A DNA stretch of 64,000 nucleotides. Source: UBA4085 sp964556755 (lineage in GTDB: Bacteria > Acidobacteriota > Aminicenantia > Aminicenantales > UBA4085). Each line of letters opens with the position of its first letter. Position 1 is the first letter of the stretch. The translations under genes were made by a program, and so were the position numbers. Where the stretch lies: the NCBI GenBank assembly GCA_964556755.1, contig CAZKXI010000013.1:13197-77196 (forward strand), read 5' to 3'. The notes under the pieces were generated by a model, which saw only the letters and a list, made by a program, of their open reading frames with translations, made no database searches and was not told where the DNA came from. Positions 7,464-16,764 of the stretch are shown here, piece by piece.

Positions 7464-9104
7464 TCAGCTCCACGTTCCGTCCTTGTCGGAGACTTCGATC
7501 GAGGGCCGGCTCTCGCGGCCTTGGTCGTCGAGGGCGGTGACGACGTAGAAATAGGTCTTGCCCACATCGAGGCCGCGGTCCGTGTACTCCAAGGCTTCCA
7601 GGCCGGCGGGGGTCAGAAGCTCATAAGGGCCGCCCGACTTGACGGCCCGGTAGACGTGGTAGCCGATGACGTCCTCCGCCCCGGCGTTCCAGCGCAGGGC
7701 GACGGTCTTGGTCTTCAGGTAGAGGGACCGCACGATCTGGGTTCGGACCGTCAGCCCGGCCGGCGCGGCCGGCGTGCTGACGATCCGGGCCGTATCGACC
7801 ACGGTGGCCAGGGACGCCTTGACGGCCAGCAGGGCGTAGTCCAGGTTGAGGGTGCTCAGGGTGTCGGAGGTCGTGTGGTAGTTGGGATTCTGGGGGTCCT
7901 CGTTCTCGATGACGCAGAGGGCCTCGTAGCCGTGGTCCCAGAATGGCGACTGGTCGCTGTAGGGCCAGGACCCGAAGATCATGGTGTTGACCGTCAGCCC
8001 GGCGTACTGGGCCGCGTTGGCCCGGTAGCGGTCGGCCAGGCCGCGGGAGATCTCGTTGCTGATGACGTCAAAGCGCCAGGGATGGCGGTCGGGGTAGGCG
8101 ATCATGTCCATGTTGATGACGGCCACGATGTCCTGCTGAGCGGCGGCCGCCGCTTCGGCGTAGTGCTTGCTGCCGTAGAGGCCCCACTCCTCGGCCGAGA
8201 AGCAGATGAACTTGACCGAGAAGTCGAGGGGGGTGGCGGCCAGGACGCGGGCGATCTCCAGGACCGCGGCCGTGCCGCTGGCGTTGTCGTCGGCCCCCGG
8301 GGCCAGGCTCGTCGGCCTGTCACTGGTCGAGTCATAGTGGCCGCAGACGATCACCTGCCGGTCCGGGAAGAGGGTCCCCGGCAGGGTGGCCACGATGTTG
8401 CGGCTGCTGCGGGTCCCGGAGAAGACGAAAGGATCATACTCGACGGCCAGGCCCAGCTTGGCCAGCTCGTCGTAGAGGTACCCGCCGGCCGCCTCGCAGC
8501 CCGGGGTGATGGCATATCGGGTCCGGAAGCCCTCCAGATCGCTGATGGTCTGGGTCAGCCGGGCCTTCGAGACTTGGCTCACCAAGGCCGCGATCTGGGG
8601 ATCGTCGCCGGCCTCGTTCCGTCCCGAGCGGGCCGGCTCGACGGCCGGATCCAGGGGCCGGGCGGAGTCCAGGAAGAGGCGGCCGAAGCGCATCCCCGGG
8701 GGCAGGATCTCGCGGGCTTCGCGCCCGCCCGACCAGAACAGAGCGGTCTCCTCTTCCAGCCGGACGGACCGGCCGACGCCCTGGAGGGCGGACCAGTCCG
8801 CTTGGCCGCGGATGCGGACCAGGAAATAGGCTTGCCCGGCCGTGTCGGCGTCGAGGACCTCGAAGCCGCAGCCGGCCCGGGCCAGGCGTTCGAGGGACGA
8901 CTCCGGCAGGGCCAGGAGCCAGGACGAACGGAGGGCGGCGACCGCCCTCAGCTCGGCCCGAAGAGACGCCGGCAGACCCGCCGCGGCCGGGCCGTCGATG
9001 CGGACCAGGGAGACCCTCTCGCGGGGAGCGGCGGCCGGGCCGGGCGCGGCGAGGAGCAGGCCGGCCAGGACCAAGAGCCAAGCCGGGAGTCGTTGACGCT
9101 TCAT
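7464..9104 (-). CDS. Secreted M28 family zinc aminopeptidase with fibronectin type III-like C-terminus
   Basis: A 546-residue exported peptidase with a signal peptide (LLVLAGLLLAAPG). All two-zinc M28 ligands are visible: His in CGHYDS, Asp in GADDNASG, Glu pair in SAEEWGLYGSKHY, Asp in INMDMIAY and His in NYHTTSDT. It should remove N-terminal residues from peptides in the periplasm or outside the cell. The last about 90 residues (from PAAPAGLTVRTQ) look like one fibronectin III-type domain. The N-terminal about 170 residues resemble a propeptide or accessory region. A Shine-Dalgarno (AAAGGA) precedes the ATG. It is divergent from the DUF1028 gene. Confidence 0.9.
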   Translation of the reverse strand: MKRQRLPAWLLVLAGLLLAAPGPAAAPRERVSLVRIDGPAAAGLPASLRAELRAVAALRSSWLLALPESSLERLARAGCGFEVLDADTAGQAYFLVRIRGQADWSALQGVGRSVRLEEETALFWSGGREAREILPPGMRFGRLFLDSARPLDPAVEPARSGRNEAGDDPQIAALVSQVSKARLTQTISDLEGFRTRYAITPGCEAAGGYLYDELAKLGLAVEYDPFVFSGTRSSRNIVATLPGTLFPDRQVIVCGHYDSTSDRPTSLAPGADDNASGTAAVLEIARVLAATPLDFSVKFICFSAEEWGLYGSKHYAEAAAAAQQDIVAVINMDMIAYPDRHPWRFDVISNEISRGLADRYRANAAQYAGLTVNTMIFGSWPYSDQSPFWDHGYEALCVIENEDPQNPNYHTTSDTLSTLNLDYALLAVKASLATVVDTARIVSTPAAPAGLTVRTQIVRSLYLKTKTVALRWNAGAEDVIGYHVYRAVKSGGPYELLTPAGLEALEYTDRGLDVGKTYFYVVTALDDQGRESRPSIEVSDKDGTWS

Positions 9105-9167
9105 GGCTGTCCTTTCTTCGGCGAAATCGATATCATCATATAGGATACGAAGGAAGGAGGCAAAATC

Positions 9168-10160
9168 ATGCCCGTGCTCTTGATCCTATCCGCCCTGGCC
9201 TGCTTCGCGGCCGTCCCTCCCGACGCCGCCGGACCGGTTCGGCCCGCGCACACCTACTCGATCGTGGCCCGGGACAAGGCGACCGGCGACCTCGGCGTGG
9301 CCGTCCAGTCCCACTGGTTCTCCGTCGGGGCCCTGGTCCCCTGGGCCGAGGCCGGGGTGGGGGCGGTGGCGACCCAGTCCTTCGTCGAGGCCTCCTACGG
9401 GCCTCTGGGCCTGGAGATGATGCGGGCCGGCCGCACCGCCCCGGAGGCCTTGGCCGGCCTTCTGCGGGCCGATAAGGACGAGGCCGTCCGGCAGGTCGGC
9501 ATGGTCGATGCCGCCGGCCGGGCCGCTTCCCATACCGGAAGCAAGTGCATCGCCGCGGCCGGGCATTATGTCGGCGACGGCTTCGCCTGCCAGGCCAACA
9601 TGATGCTCAAGCCGACCGTCTGGAAGGCCATGGCCGAGGCTTTCGAGTCGACTCCCGGCGAGCTGGCCGACAGGCTGTTGGCGGCCCTGGAAGCCGCCCA
9701 GCGCGAGGGAGGGGACATTCGCGGCCGCCAGGCCGCCGGGTTGATCGTCGTCCGGGGCAAAGCCAGCGGCGCACCCTGGAAGGACCGCATCTACGATCTC
9801 CGTGTCGAGGATCACCCCGACCCGGTGGGAGAGATGCGGCGCCTCCTGCGGACGGCCAAGGCCTACAACCACATGAACGAGGGCGATGCCCTTCTGACGG
9901 CCGGCCGGACGGCCGAGGCTCTCAAGGAATACAGCCTGGGGATGGAGATCTATCCCGACAACCCGGAGATGCTCTTCTGGCCGGCGGTGACCATGGCGTC
10001 GACGGGGAAGGTCGACGAGAGCCTGCCTCTCTTCCGCAAGGTCTTCGCCCTCGATCCGAACTGGATGGAGCTCCTGCGGCGCCTGCCCGCCGTCGGCCAG
10101 TTCCCCGACGATGCGGCCCTTCTTCGACGCATCCTGGCCCTCGGCCCGCCCGGACGCTGA
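9168..10160 (+). CDS. DUF1028 family exported protein with TPR-like C-terminus
   Basis: A 330-residue protein with an N-terminal signal-like stretch and a strong Shine-Dalgarno (GGAAGGAGG) seven bases before the ATG. Residues about 28-225 match DUF1028 by pattern (TYSIVARDKATGDLGVAVQS, AVATQSFVE, CQANMM), a family with a possible Ntn-hydrolase fold. Residues about 235-320 (YNHMNEGDALLTAGR, EALKEYSLGMEIYPDN) form TPR-like helical pairs. The family function is not established. The opposite-strand neighbour is an exported aminopeptidase, so a role in peptide handling is conceivable but unproven. Confidence 0.8.
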   Translation: MPVLLILSALACFAAVPPDAAGPVRPAHTYSIVARDKATGDLGVAVQSHWFSVGALVPWAEAGVGAVATQSFVEASYGPLGLEMMRAGRTAPEALAGLLRADKDEAVRQVGMVDAAGRAASHTGSKCIAAAGHYVGDGFACQANMMLKPTVWKAMAEAFESTPGELADRLLAALEAAQREGGDIRGRQAAGLIVVRGKASGAPWKDRIYDLRVEDHPDPVGEMRRLLRTAKAYNHMNEGDALLTAGRTAEALKEYSLGMEIYPDNPEMLFWPAVTMASTGKVDESLPLFRKVFALDPNWMELLRRLPAVGQFPDDAALLRRILALGPPGR

Positions 10161-10171
10161 AGGGCCGGCCG

Positions 10172-10993
10172 TCAGCGCCCCAAGGATTCCCGGAAGAAGG
10201 TCGGCAGGGCGAAAGCGGCTTCGTGAATCTCGGCGTTGTAGTGCTTCAGGCCCCGGACCGGCTTCTTGCGCCGGGCCGCCAGCGGCGGCACCTCGTCCGA
10301 GAGATAGACGAAGCACCAGGTCCCGCCCGGGTAGGTCGGCACGGGACAGAGGTAGAAGGCGGCGTGCCGGAACATGGTCTTCAGAAAGCGGTACTTGGCC
10401 CGGTGCTGCTCCTGGTGGTAGAGCAGAGAGCCGGCTTGGGCGGCGATGATTCCGCCCGGCTTGAGGATGGCCTTCAGGGCGGCGTAGAAGGGCTTGCCGT
10501 GCAGCACGGTGGAGGGCCCGACCGGGTCCGAGGAGTCGACCAGGATGACGTCGAAGCGGTCCTTGGTCGAGCGGATGAAGGCGTCGCCGTCGGCCACGAC
10601 CAGCTCGGCCCTCGGGTCAGCCAGGTCCTTCTTCAGCCAGGGGTAGAAGCGCCGGCAGACGTCGATGACCTGGCCGTCGATCTCGCAGAGCCGGGCCTTG
10701 CGGACCGGGTGGCGCAGGACCTCGCGAAGCGCCCCGCCGTCTCCCCCGCCGATGATGAGAACGTCGAGCGGGCGGCGGTGCAGGGACAGCGCCGGATGGA
10801 CCAGCATCTCGTGGTAGAAGAACTCGTCGGCATCCGTGGTCTGGACCAGGCCGTCCAGGAGCAGGACCCGGCCGAAGGTTCGATTCGAGACCATCTCGAT
10901 CTTTTGGAAGCGGGAGCGGCCGCGGTAGAGCGTCCGCTCGACCTTGAAGAAGATGCCGTGCCAGGGCGTCTGGCTTTCGCGCGCTTCCTTCAT
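10172..10993 (-). CDS. speE: Spermidine synthase (polyamine aminopropyltransferase)
   Basis: A 273-residue enzyme that transfers aminopropyl from decarboxylated SAM to putrescine. I start at the ATG at 10993, preceded by GAGGAGG; an upstream in-frame start would run into the SpoIID gene. The N-terminal strand (LYRGRSRFQKIEM), LLLDGLVQTTDADEFFYHEM, the nucleotide loop IGGGDGG and the active-site VDSSDPVGPS are diagnostic. Catalytic Asp residues are retained. It lies 23 bp after the SpoIID gene, probably in the same transcript. No SAM decarboxylase is in the window. Confidence 0.93.
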   Translation of the reverse strand: MKEARESQTPWHGIFFKVERTLYRGRSRFQKIEMVSNRTFGRVLLLDGLVQTTDADEFFYHEMLVHPALSLHRRPLDVLIIGGGDGGALREVLRHPVRKARLCEIDGQVIDVCRRFYPWLKKDLADPRAELVVADGDAFIRSTKDRFDVILVDSSDPVGPSTVLHGKPFYAALKAILKPGGIIAAQAGSLLYHQEQHRAKYRFLKTMFRHAAFYLCPVPTYPGGTWCFVYLSDEVPPLAARRKKPVRGLKHYNAEIHEAAFALPTFFRESLGR

Positions 10994-11016
10994 CGGTTCC
11001 TCCTCGATCCGCCGGC

Positions 11017-13233
11017 TCAATAGGCCTTCTGCAGCGATATGCCCCGATAGTACTTTCCCAGAATCTCCTCGTAGGAGGCGCCCTGCTGGGCCATCCGGAA
11101 GGAGCCGATCTGGCACAGGCCCACGCCGTGCCCCCAGCCCTTGCCGCTGAAGACGAAGTGGCTGACGGATCCGTCGGGGGCGTACTCGCGGTCGATGACG
11201 AACAGGGTGTCCCTCAGATTGAGAACCTGGCGGATCCGCATGCCGCGGACCCGGCTCTGCCCAGCCTGGCCGACGATGTTCAGCTCCACGACCCGCTTGG
11301 AGGCGCCCCTCTTGACCGGCAACAGGTCGATCAGGCGGCCGACCGGATAGGACTGGTTGATCCGCTCTTGCAGCTCCTGGCGGGAGACCCGGACCTGCCA
11401 GCGGTGGAAGGGCGAGGCCGCGTCGAGAGCATAGGCGGAGCGGGATTGGACGAGGCGCAGGAGGCGGATCTTCCCATCCGCCTCAATCCAGCGGACGGCG
11501 TCTCCCGGAAGGAGATCCAGGCTCGAGGCGGCGGCGGGCGCGCCCGAGGCGTCGCGGAAGAGAGCCGCTCCCGGAACGATCTCCAGCGTCCTCTCCCCGT
11601 CCTCGGTGTGCAGGACCAGGGCCTCGCGGCGGAGCTCGTGCAGGGTGCCTTGGCGGGCGAAGTCCCGGTAGGTCGAGAGGACCGCATGGAGAGCCGCGGC
11701 GGCTTCGGCCCGGCTGACCGGCCGGTCCCGATCGATCCAGCGCTCCGGCGCGGCGGCCAATCCGGACGAGATGAAGTAGGCCAGGACGGCCCGCTCGCGC
11801 CCGCTCAGATGGGACGCGTCCCGCAAGATCCGCTCCGCCTCGCCGGGAACGACGAGGTTGCTGACCCGATCGTCCCAATCGAAGGCGGCGACCAGCTGGA
11901 CGGCCAAGGCCGGATAGCTGAGGGGCGCGTTCTCGGCCGGGGCCCGGCCGGGCTTCTTGCCCAGATAGGCCGCGCCCCGAACCATCCACCCCCAGGCCTC
12001 GACCGTCGTCGTCGGGGCGTTCCACCAGGCCGCATCCGTCTCCAGGTCCATGATCCCGAGGGCGGCCAAGGCGCCGGCGGCATAGGCGGCGGGCCGGCCG
12101 TCCGCGGTCAGGGGCGGGAAGACGGCGGGCGAGCGGACCGTCCAGCCTTCCTCATGGTCCGGGACGCATTCGGTGCTCTTCAGGTACGGGGCCGGCGCGC
12201 CTTCGAAGATCGCTTCGACGTCCTCGGTGACGCCGCCGCAGGTGCTCATGTAGAGGGCGTTGATAAGCTTGCCGCCGTAGACCGCCGCTTCCCGGCGGGT
12301 CTCTTCGACGGCCCGCGTGCTCAGGGGGTGCTCGGCGGAGAGGCCGAGGTAGACCTGCGAGACCGGCGTCGCGTGGAGATCGAATCCGAGGCTTTCGAAC
12401 TGGCCCATGTTCTTGAGGGCGTAGGTCCGGGCGGCCACGGCCTGGGCTTTTTGGGCCTCAATCTCGGTGAAGAAGGACGGCGGCAGCTCGCCGGGCACCA
12501 CGCCCTTCAGATAGTCTTCCACGTTGAGGGTGTTGATCAGGATCAGGCCCTTGCGGCTTCCGCGCAGGGTCATGATCCCGCGGTAGGTGCGGCCCCGGTA
12601 CCGAAGATAGCTGTCGCTTGAGGCGGGAATGAAGTAGAGCGACGATTCGGCATTGAGGTTCATCAAATGGCCGTTGACAAGGACCCAGTGGGGGTGGTTT
12701 TCCGCCTCGACCACCTCCTCGCGGACGATCCAGGCCTCCGCAAAGCCGAGAAGGCCGGCCTGCCGGATGAAGCCCAAAGCGTCGCCCCGGGTCAGGAAAT
12801 CCCCGACCCGGACGTAGTAAACGGGATCGCCGGCCGCGTCGGGCTCCTGGGCCACCGAGATCTTGCGGGATATCTTGGCCCGCAGGGCCCGGGCGGCTTC
12901 CTCGGCCTCGTCGCGCCGGAGATGCTGCGAGACTTGGACCAGGAACTTCTCGCTCAGCTTGTCCCGCTGCCCCTGGATGCGGGCCTGGGCCGCGTCTTCG
13001 GCCAGGAGCTTGTAGGCCCCGTCGACCTGGTAGATCTTCATGCCGGAAGAGGATGTGATGAGGATGTCCTCGACATTGACGCCCAGGGCGATGCGGATGA
13101 CCGGCTTGGCAATCGGGTAGCCCTGGAAGAAGAGGTTCTCCTCGCCGAACGGAGCCGGCTTCGCGGCGCAGAAATAGAGCAGGGCGAAAGCCAGGAAGAC
13201 GGCTTTATGGTGATGGGTCAGGATCCTGCGCAT
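11017..13233 (-). CDS. SpoIID/LytB-type amidase-enhancer protein with SPOR-like and SLH-like regions
   Basis: A 738-residue exported protein starting at MRRILTHHHK with a following hydrophobic signal segment. Residues about 130-185 (VYYVRVGDF...IVREE) look like a SPOR peptidoglycan-binding repeat. The SpoIID core begins with NVEDYLKGVVPGELP and AQKAQAVAARTYAL (catalytic Glu expected in PGE) and ends with GKGWGHGVGLCQIG. Between these halves is an insert of about 300 residues. It contains helices ending in DRDRPVSRAEAAAAL, which resemble S-layer homology repeats. SpoIID enzymes are lytic transglycosylases that cleave denuded glycan strands, so a role in cell division or wall remodelling is likely. 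Confidence 0.85.
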   Translation of the reverse strand: MRRILTHHHKAVFLAFALLYFCAAKPAPFGEENLFFQGYPIAKPVIRIALGVNVEDILITSSSGMKIYQVDGAYKLLAEDAAQARIQGQRDKLSEKFLVQVSQHLRRDEAEEAARALRAKISRKISVAQEPDAAGDPVYYVRVGDFLTRGDALGFIRQAGLLGFAEAWIVREEVVEAENHPHWVLVNGHLMNLNAESSLYFIPASSDSYLRYRGRTYRGIMTLRGSRKGLILINTLNVEDYLKGVVPGELPPSFFTEIEAQKAQAVAARTYALKNMGQFESLGFDLHATPVSQVYLGLSAEHPLSTRAVEETRREAAVYGGKLINALYMSTCGGVTEDVEAIFEGAPAPYLKSTECVPDHEEGWTVRSPAVFPPLTADGRPAAYAAGALAALGIMDLETDAAWWNAPTTTVEAWGWMVRGAAYLGKKPGRAPAENAPLSYPALAVQLVAAFDWDDRVSNLVVPGEAERILRDASHLSGRERAVLAYFISSGLAAAPERWIDRDRPVSRAEAAAALHAVLSTYRDFARQGTLHELRREALVLHTEDGERTLEIVPGAALFRDASGAPAAASSLDLLPGDAVRWIEADGKIRLLRLVQSRSAYALDAASPFHRWQVRVSRQELQERINQSYPVGRLIDLLPVKRGASKRVVELNIVGQAGQSRVRGMRIRQVLNLRDTLFVIDREYAPDGSVSHFVFSGKGWGHGVGLCQIGSFRMAQQGASYEEILGKYYRGISLQKAY

Positions 13234-13252
13234 AAAACGGCTCACGGCTCTT

Positions 13253-13269
13253 AGCGCCCCGGGGGCGCT
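13253..13269 (-). promoter_or_regulatory. Hairpin in the spoIID leader region
   Basis: AGCGCCC and GGGCGCT form a perfect 7-bp stem with a 3-base loop, 20 bp upstream of the SpoIID start. The rest of the 240-bp gap (13234-13473) holds a CCATATATGG palindrome (13320-13329) and the acs promoter. I cannot assign a regulator. The hairpin could limit translation or be incidental. Confidence 0.25.
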
Positions 13270-13410
13270 TATTCGCTCCTTGAACGGTCTATATATGCCG
13301 CCCGGACGGGCGAGACATACCATATATGGGGGATTGCCGACGATAGCAGGGAGAGTATGCTAACCGATGGAGGAGGCCGTGTCAAGCCCTGCCCCTCTCC
13401 CCGCGTCTTT

Positions 13411-13438
13411 TTGACATTTCTCGTCATTCGGATATAAT
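13411..13438 (+). promoter_or_regulatory. Near-consensus sigma-70 promoter for the acs-acp-kbl-satP operon
   Basis: TTGACA (13411-13416) and TATAAT (13433-13438), both perfect matches, are separated by 16 bp. The acs ATG is about 35 bases downstream. It is the strongest promoter-like sequence I saw in the window, suggesting high constitutive expression. Confidence 0.75.
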
Positions 13439-13473
13439 CTCGTCCTCTTAAACTCAACCTCGAGGGATGGACC

Positions 13474-15177
13474 ATGCCCAACATCGGCGCCTATGACCAA
13501 GCGTATGCGGATTTCTCCTGGACGATCGCGGAGAAAGAGCTCGAATACGAGCCCGGCTCGGTTCTCAACATCGGCTGGCACTGCTCCGATCGAATCTGCC
13601 TGAAAGGCCAGGGCGGCAAGACCGCTCTTCTCTGGGAGGGCCTGGGAGGAGCCGAGAAGCGATTCACCTACAACGATATCCGGGTGGCCAGCAACACCAT
13701 CGGCCACTTTCTGCGGGGTCTCGGGATCACGGCCGGCGACAGGGTCTGCCTGTTCATGGACAAGGTGCCGGAGCTCTACCTGGGCGTCCTGGGCATCCTC
13801 AAGATCGGGGCCATCGGCCAGCCGCTCTTCTCCGCCTTCGGCGACGAATCGCTGTTCGTCCGCCTGGAAAACGCCGGCACCCGGGCCATCATCACCCAGC
13901 GCAAGCATGCCCCCAAGGTCCGCAAGATCCTGGACAAGCTGCCAGCCCTGGAGCACATCATCATCGTCGACCACGACGGCAAGGCGCCTCTGCAAAGGAA
14001 GGAGGTCGCCTTCAGCCTGGACAAGGCCGCCCCCGTCGAGTCGATCGATATCCACCCGACCCTGGCCGAGTCCCCCTCCCTGCTCCACTACACCTCCGGG
14101 ACCACCGGCCTGCCCAAGGGCGTCAAGCACGTCCACTACTCCCTCGTCTCGCAGTACCTGACGGCCAAGTGGGTCCTGGACGTTCGTCCCGACGACATCT
14201 ATTGGTGCACGGCCGACCCCGGCTGGGTCACCGGCACCTCCTACGGCATCCTCGGGCCCTGGAGCCTGGGCGTCACCCAATGCGTCATGGACACCGGCTT
14301 CTCGGCCGAGGCCTGGTACAAGTTCATCGAGAAGCACAAGGTCACGGTCTGGTATTCCGCCCCGACCGCGATCCGCTCCCTGATGAAGGCCGGCGACGAG
14401 ATCATCAAGAAATACGACCTGTCGAGCCTGCGGCTCCTGGCCAGCGTCGGCGAGCCTCTCAACTCCGAGGCCGTGCTGTGGTCGGAGCGGGTCTTCGGCC
14501 GGGCCTTCCTGGACACCTACTTTCAGACCGAGACCGGCTCCATCATGATCACCAACTTCCCGGGCCTGAAGATCAAGCCCGGCTCCATGGGCAAGCCCTT
14601 CCCCGGCATCACCGCCACCGTCCTCGACCCCAAGACCTACGAGCCCTACCCCGAGCCCGGCAAGATCGGACTCATCGCCATCCAGCCCGGCTGGCCGGCC
14701 ATGATGCGGACCTACTGGAACAACGAGGAGACCTACCGCAAGAAGTTCCGGAACGGCTGGTACATGACCGGCGACCGGGCCTCTCTGGATAAAGAAGGCT
14801 ACTTCTGGTTCATCGGCCGCGACGACGACATCATCAACACCGGCGGCCACCTGGTCAGCCCCTTCGAGGTCGAGTCGGCCCTCATTGAGCACCCGGCCGT
14901 GGCCGAGTCGGCCGTGGTCAGCAAGCCCGACCCGATCAACATGGAGGTCGTCAAGGCCTTCGTCACCCTCAAGCCCGGCTTCACCGGCAGCGCCGACCTG
15001 GACCTGGAGATCATGAACTTTATCCGCAAGAAGCTGTCGCCGCTGGCCATGCCTCAGGAGATCGAGTTCGCCCCTTCGCTGCCCAAGACCCGCAGCGGCA
15101 AGATCATGCGCCGGATCCTGAAGGCCAAGGAGTGGGGCGAGGAGATCGGCGACACGTCCACCCTGGAAGACGATTGA
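13474..15177 (+). CDS. acsA: AMP-forming acetyl-CoA synthetase (AcsA-like)
   Basis: A 567-residue adenylate-forming enzyme that activates acetate (or another short acid) to acyl-AMP and then acyl-CoA. Key motifs: P-loop YTSGTTGLPKGV, GEPLNSEAV, QTETGS, TGDRA, and the C-terminal hinge and Lys motif PKTRSGKIMRRIL. The length matches the shorter Bacillus AcsA type rather than the about 650-residue Acs. The SGKIMRR lysine is the known acetylation target in Acs homologues, and a GNAT-fused protein lies 3.5 kb downstream. The next gene is a free-standing ACP (33 bp gap), so acyl transfer to that ACP is an alternative role. Confidence 0.88.
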   Translation: MPNIGAYDQAYADFSWTIAEKELEYEPGSVLNIGWHCSDRICLKGQGGKTALLWEGLGGAEKRFTYNDIRVASNTIGHFLRGLGITAGDRVCLFMDKVPELYLGVLGILKIGAIGQPLFSAFGDESLFVRLENAGTRAIITQRKHAPKVRKILDKLPALEHIIIVDHDGKAPLQRKEVAFSLDKAAPVESIDIHPTLAESPSLLHYTSGTTGLPKGVKHVHYSLVSQYLTAKWVLDVRPDDIYWCTADPGWVTGTSYGILGPWSLGVTQCVMDTGFSAEAWYKFIEKHKVTVWYSAPTAIRSLMKAGDEIIKKYDLSSLRLLASVGEPLNSEAVLWSERVFGRAFLDTYFQTETGSIMITNFPGLKIKPGSMGKPFPGITATVLDPKTYEPYPEPGKIGLIAIQPGWPAMMRTYWNNEETYRKKFRNGWYMTGDRASLDKEGYFWFIGRDDDIINTGGHLVSPFEVESALIEHPAVAESAVVSKPDPINMEVVKAFVTLKPGFTGSADLDLEIMNFIRKKLSPLAMPQEIEFAPSLPKTRSGKIMRRILKAKEWGEEIGDTSTLEDD

Positions 15178-15210
15178 GCGTCCCGAATATCCCCTAAGGA
15201 GTCACCCACC

Positions 15211-15462
15211 ATGGCCGACGAGCTGAAGGACATCGTTCTCAAGTACGTCACCGCCGAGTACCTGGAAGAGGGCAGCGATCCCATCACCTACGACACCCCG
15301 CTCATCTCGGGCGGCATCGTCGACTCCTTCTCCATGGTCTCGCTGAAGCGGTTCCTGGAGAACAAGTACAAGATCAGCATCCCCGATGACCAGGCCACCC
15401 CCGAGGCTTTCGACTCGGTCGACAAGATCGCCGACCTGGTCCGCCGCTTCACCCAGGCTTGA
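15211..15462 (+). CDS. Free-standing acyl/peptidyl carrier protein
   Basis: An 83-residue acidic carrier protein. The phosphopantetheine attachment Ser is in GGIVDSFSMVSL (Ser39), followed by the acidic helix III segment PDDQATPEAFDSVDKIADLV. AAGGAG precedes the ATG by about 8 bases. It sits between an acetyl-CoA-synthetase-like gene and an alpha-oxoamine synthase gene in one transcript, so it is probably a dedicated carrier rather than the fatty-acid AcpP, whose motif is usually DSLD. What it carries is unknown. Confidence 0.85.
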   Translation: MADELKDIVLKYVTAEYLEEGSDPITYDTPLISGGIVDSFSMVSLKRFLENKYKISIPDDQATPEAFDSVDKIADLVRRFTQA

Positions 15463-15508
15463 GGCCGCGCCGCGCCGCCGCCGTTCCCCCCGCGCAAGGA
15501 GTCTAACC

Positions 15509-16756
15509 ATGTCCTATAACGACACAACCCGGGCCCTCTACCAGAACGTCCTCAAGGGTCTCCAGGAGGCCGGCCTGTTCAAGCAGGAGCGCTTCATCCA
15601 CTCCGCCCAGGCGGCCGACATCGAAGTCGAGTTCCCCTCCGGCGCCTCGGTCAAGCCGGTCATCAACATGTGCGCCAACAACTACCTCGGCCTGTCGAGC
15701 CACCCCCAGGTGGTCCAAGCGGCCCACGAGGGCCTGGACAGCCGCGGCTACGGCATGTCCTCGGTTCGCTTCATCTGCGGCACCCAGGACATCCACCGCG
15801 AGCTGGAGCGGGTCACGACCGAGTTCCTGGGCACCGAGGACACCATCCTCTTCCCCTCCTGCATGGACGCCAACGCCGGCGTCTTCGAGGCCATCCTGAC
15901 CAAGGACGACGTCATGATCTCGGACCGCCTGGTCCACGCCTCGCTCATCGACGGCATCCGCCTCTGCTCGGCCATGCAGGACACCTTCAAGCACGCCGAC
16001 ATGGCCCACCTGGAGCAGAAGCTGGAGATGCACCAGGACCGCCGCCTGCGGCTGGTCATCACTGACGGGGTCTTCTCCATGGATGGCGACACGGCGCCGC
16101 TGGACAAGATGGTGGCCCTGTGCGAGAAGTACAATGCCATGCTCCTGGTCGACGACTCCCATTCGACCGGCTTCATCGGCAAGACCGGCCGCGGGACGCA
16201 CGAGAAGTACGGCGTCCTGGGGAAGATCGACGTCATCACCACGACCTACGGCAAGGGCCTGGGCGGGGCGACCGGGGGCTGCGTCTCCGGCCGCAAGGAG
16301 CTGGTCGAGATGTGCCGCCAAAAGGCCCGGCCCTATCTCTTCTCTAATTCCATCGCCCCCATGGTTGTCTCCGGCGTCCTCAAGGTCTTCGAGATCCTCA
16401 ACGCCTCGACCGAGCGCCGCGACAAGCTGGAATGGAACGCGGCCTATTGGCGCAAGGGCCTGCAAGAGGCCGGCTTCGTCCTCAAGGAAGGCGACACGCC
16501 CATCGTCCCGGTCATGCTCTTCAACGCCAAGCTGGCCCAGGACTTCTCCCGCGGCCTCTACGAGGAGGGCATCTACGCGGTCGGCTTCTTCTTCCCGGTC
16601 GTGCCCCAGAGCCAGGCCCGCATCCGAACCCAGCTGTCGGCCGGGCACGAGAAGCACCATCTCGACCGGGCCTTGGATGCCTTCATCAAGGTCGGCAAGA
16701 AGCTCGACATCCTGGGCAAGACGCGCCAGGAGATCATCGACCGCTTCGGCATGTAG
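15509..16756 (+). CDS. kbl: 2-amino-3-ketobutyrate CoA ligase (glycine C-acetyltransferase)
   Basis: A 415-residue PLP-dependent alpha-oxoamine synthase. The ATG at 15509 follows AAGGAG. The remembered E. coli Kbl pattern is shared along the length: AGLFKQERFI, INMCANNYLGL, GMSSVRFICGTQD, DGVFSMDGD, VDDSHSTGFIG, TTYGKGLGGATGG (PLP Lys about 249), RPYLFSNS and GFFFPVVPQSQARIRTQ. It cleaves 2-amino-3-ketobutyrate with CoA to glycine and acetyl-CoA. With tdh at 5863 this completes threonine catabolism. The adjacent ACP leaves open an ACP-dependent acyl-amino-acid condensation, as in serine palmitoyltransferase clusters. Confidence 0.9.
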   Translation: MSYNDTTRALYQNVLKGLQEAGLFKQERFIHSAQAADIEVEFPSGASVKPVINMCANNYLGLSSHPQVVQAAHEGLDSRGYGMSSVRFICGTQDIHRELERVTTEFLGTEDTILFPSCMDANAGVFEAILTKDDVMISDRLVHASLIDGIRLCSAMQDTFKHADMAHLEQKLEMHQDRRLRLVITDGVFSMDGDTAPLDKMVALCEKYNAMLLVDDSHSTGFIGKTGRGTHEKYGVLGKIDVITTTYGKGLGGATGGCVSGRKELVEMCRQKARPYLFSNSIAPMVVSGVLKVFEILNASTERRDKLEWNAAYWRKGLQEAGFVLKEGDTPIVPVMLFNAKLAQDFSRGLYEEGIYAVGFFFPVVPQSQARIRTQLSAGHEKHHLDRALDAFIKVGKKLDILGKTRQEIIDRFGM

Positions 16757-16764
16757 GAGGACCC

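Noticed and set aside
15386..15508. N-terminal extension of kbl
   Set aside because: It overlaps the ACP gene in another frame. The ATG at 15509 has AAGGAG and matches the Kbl N-terminus.
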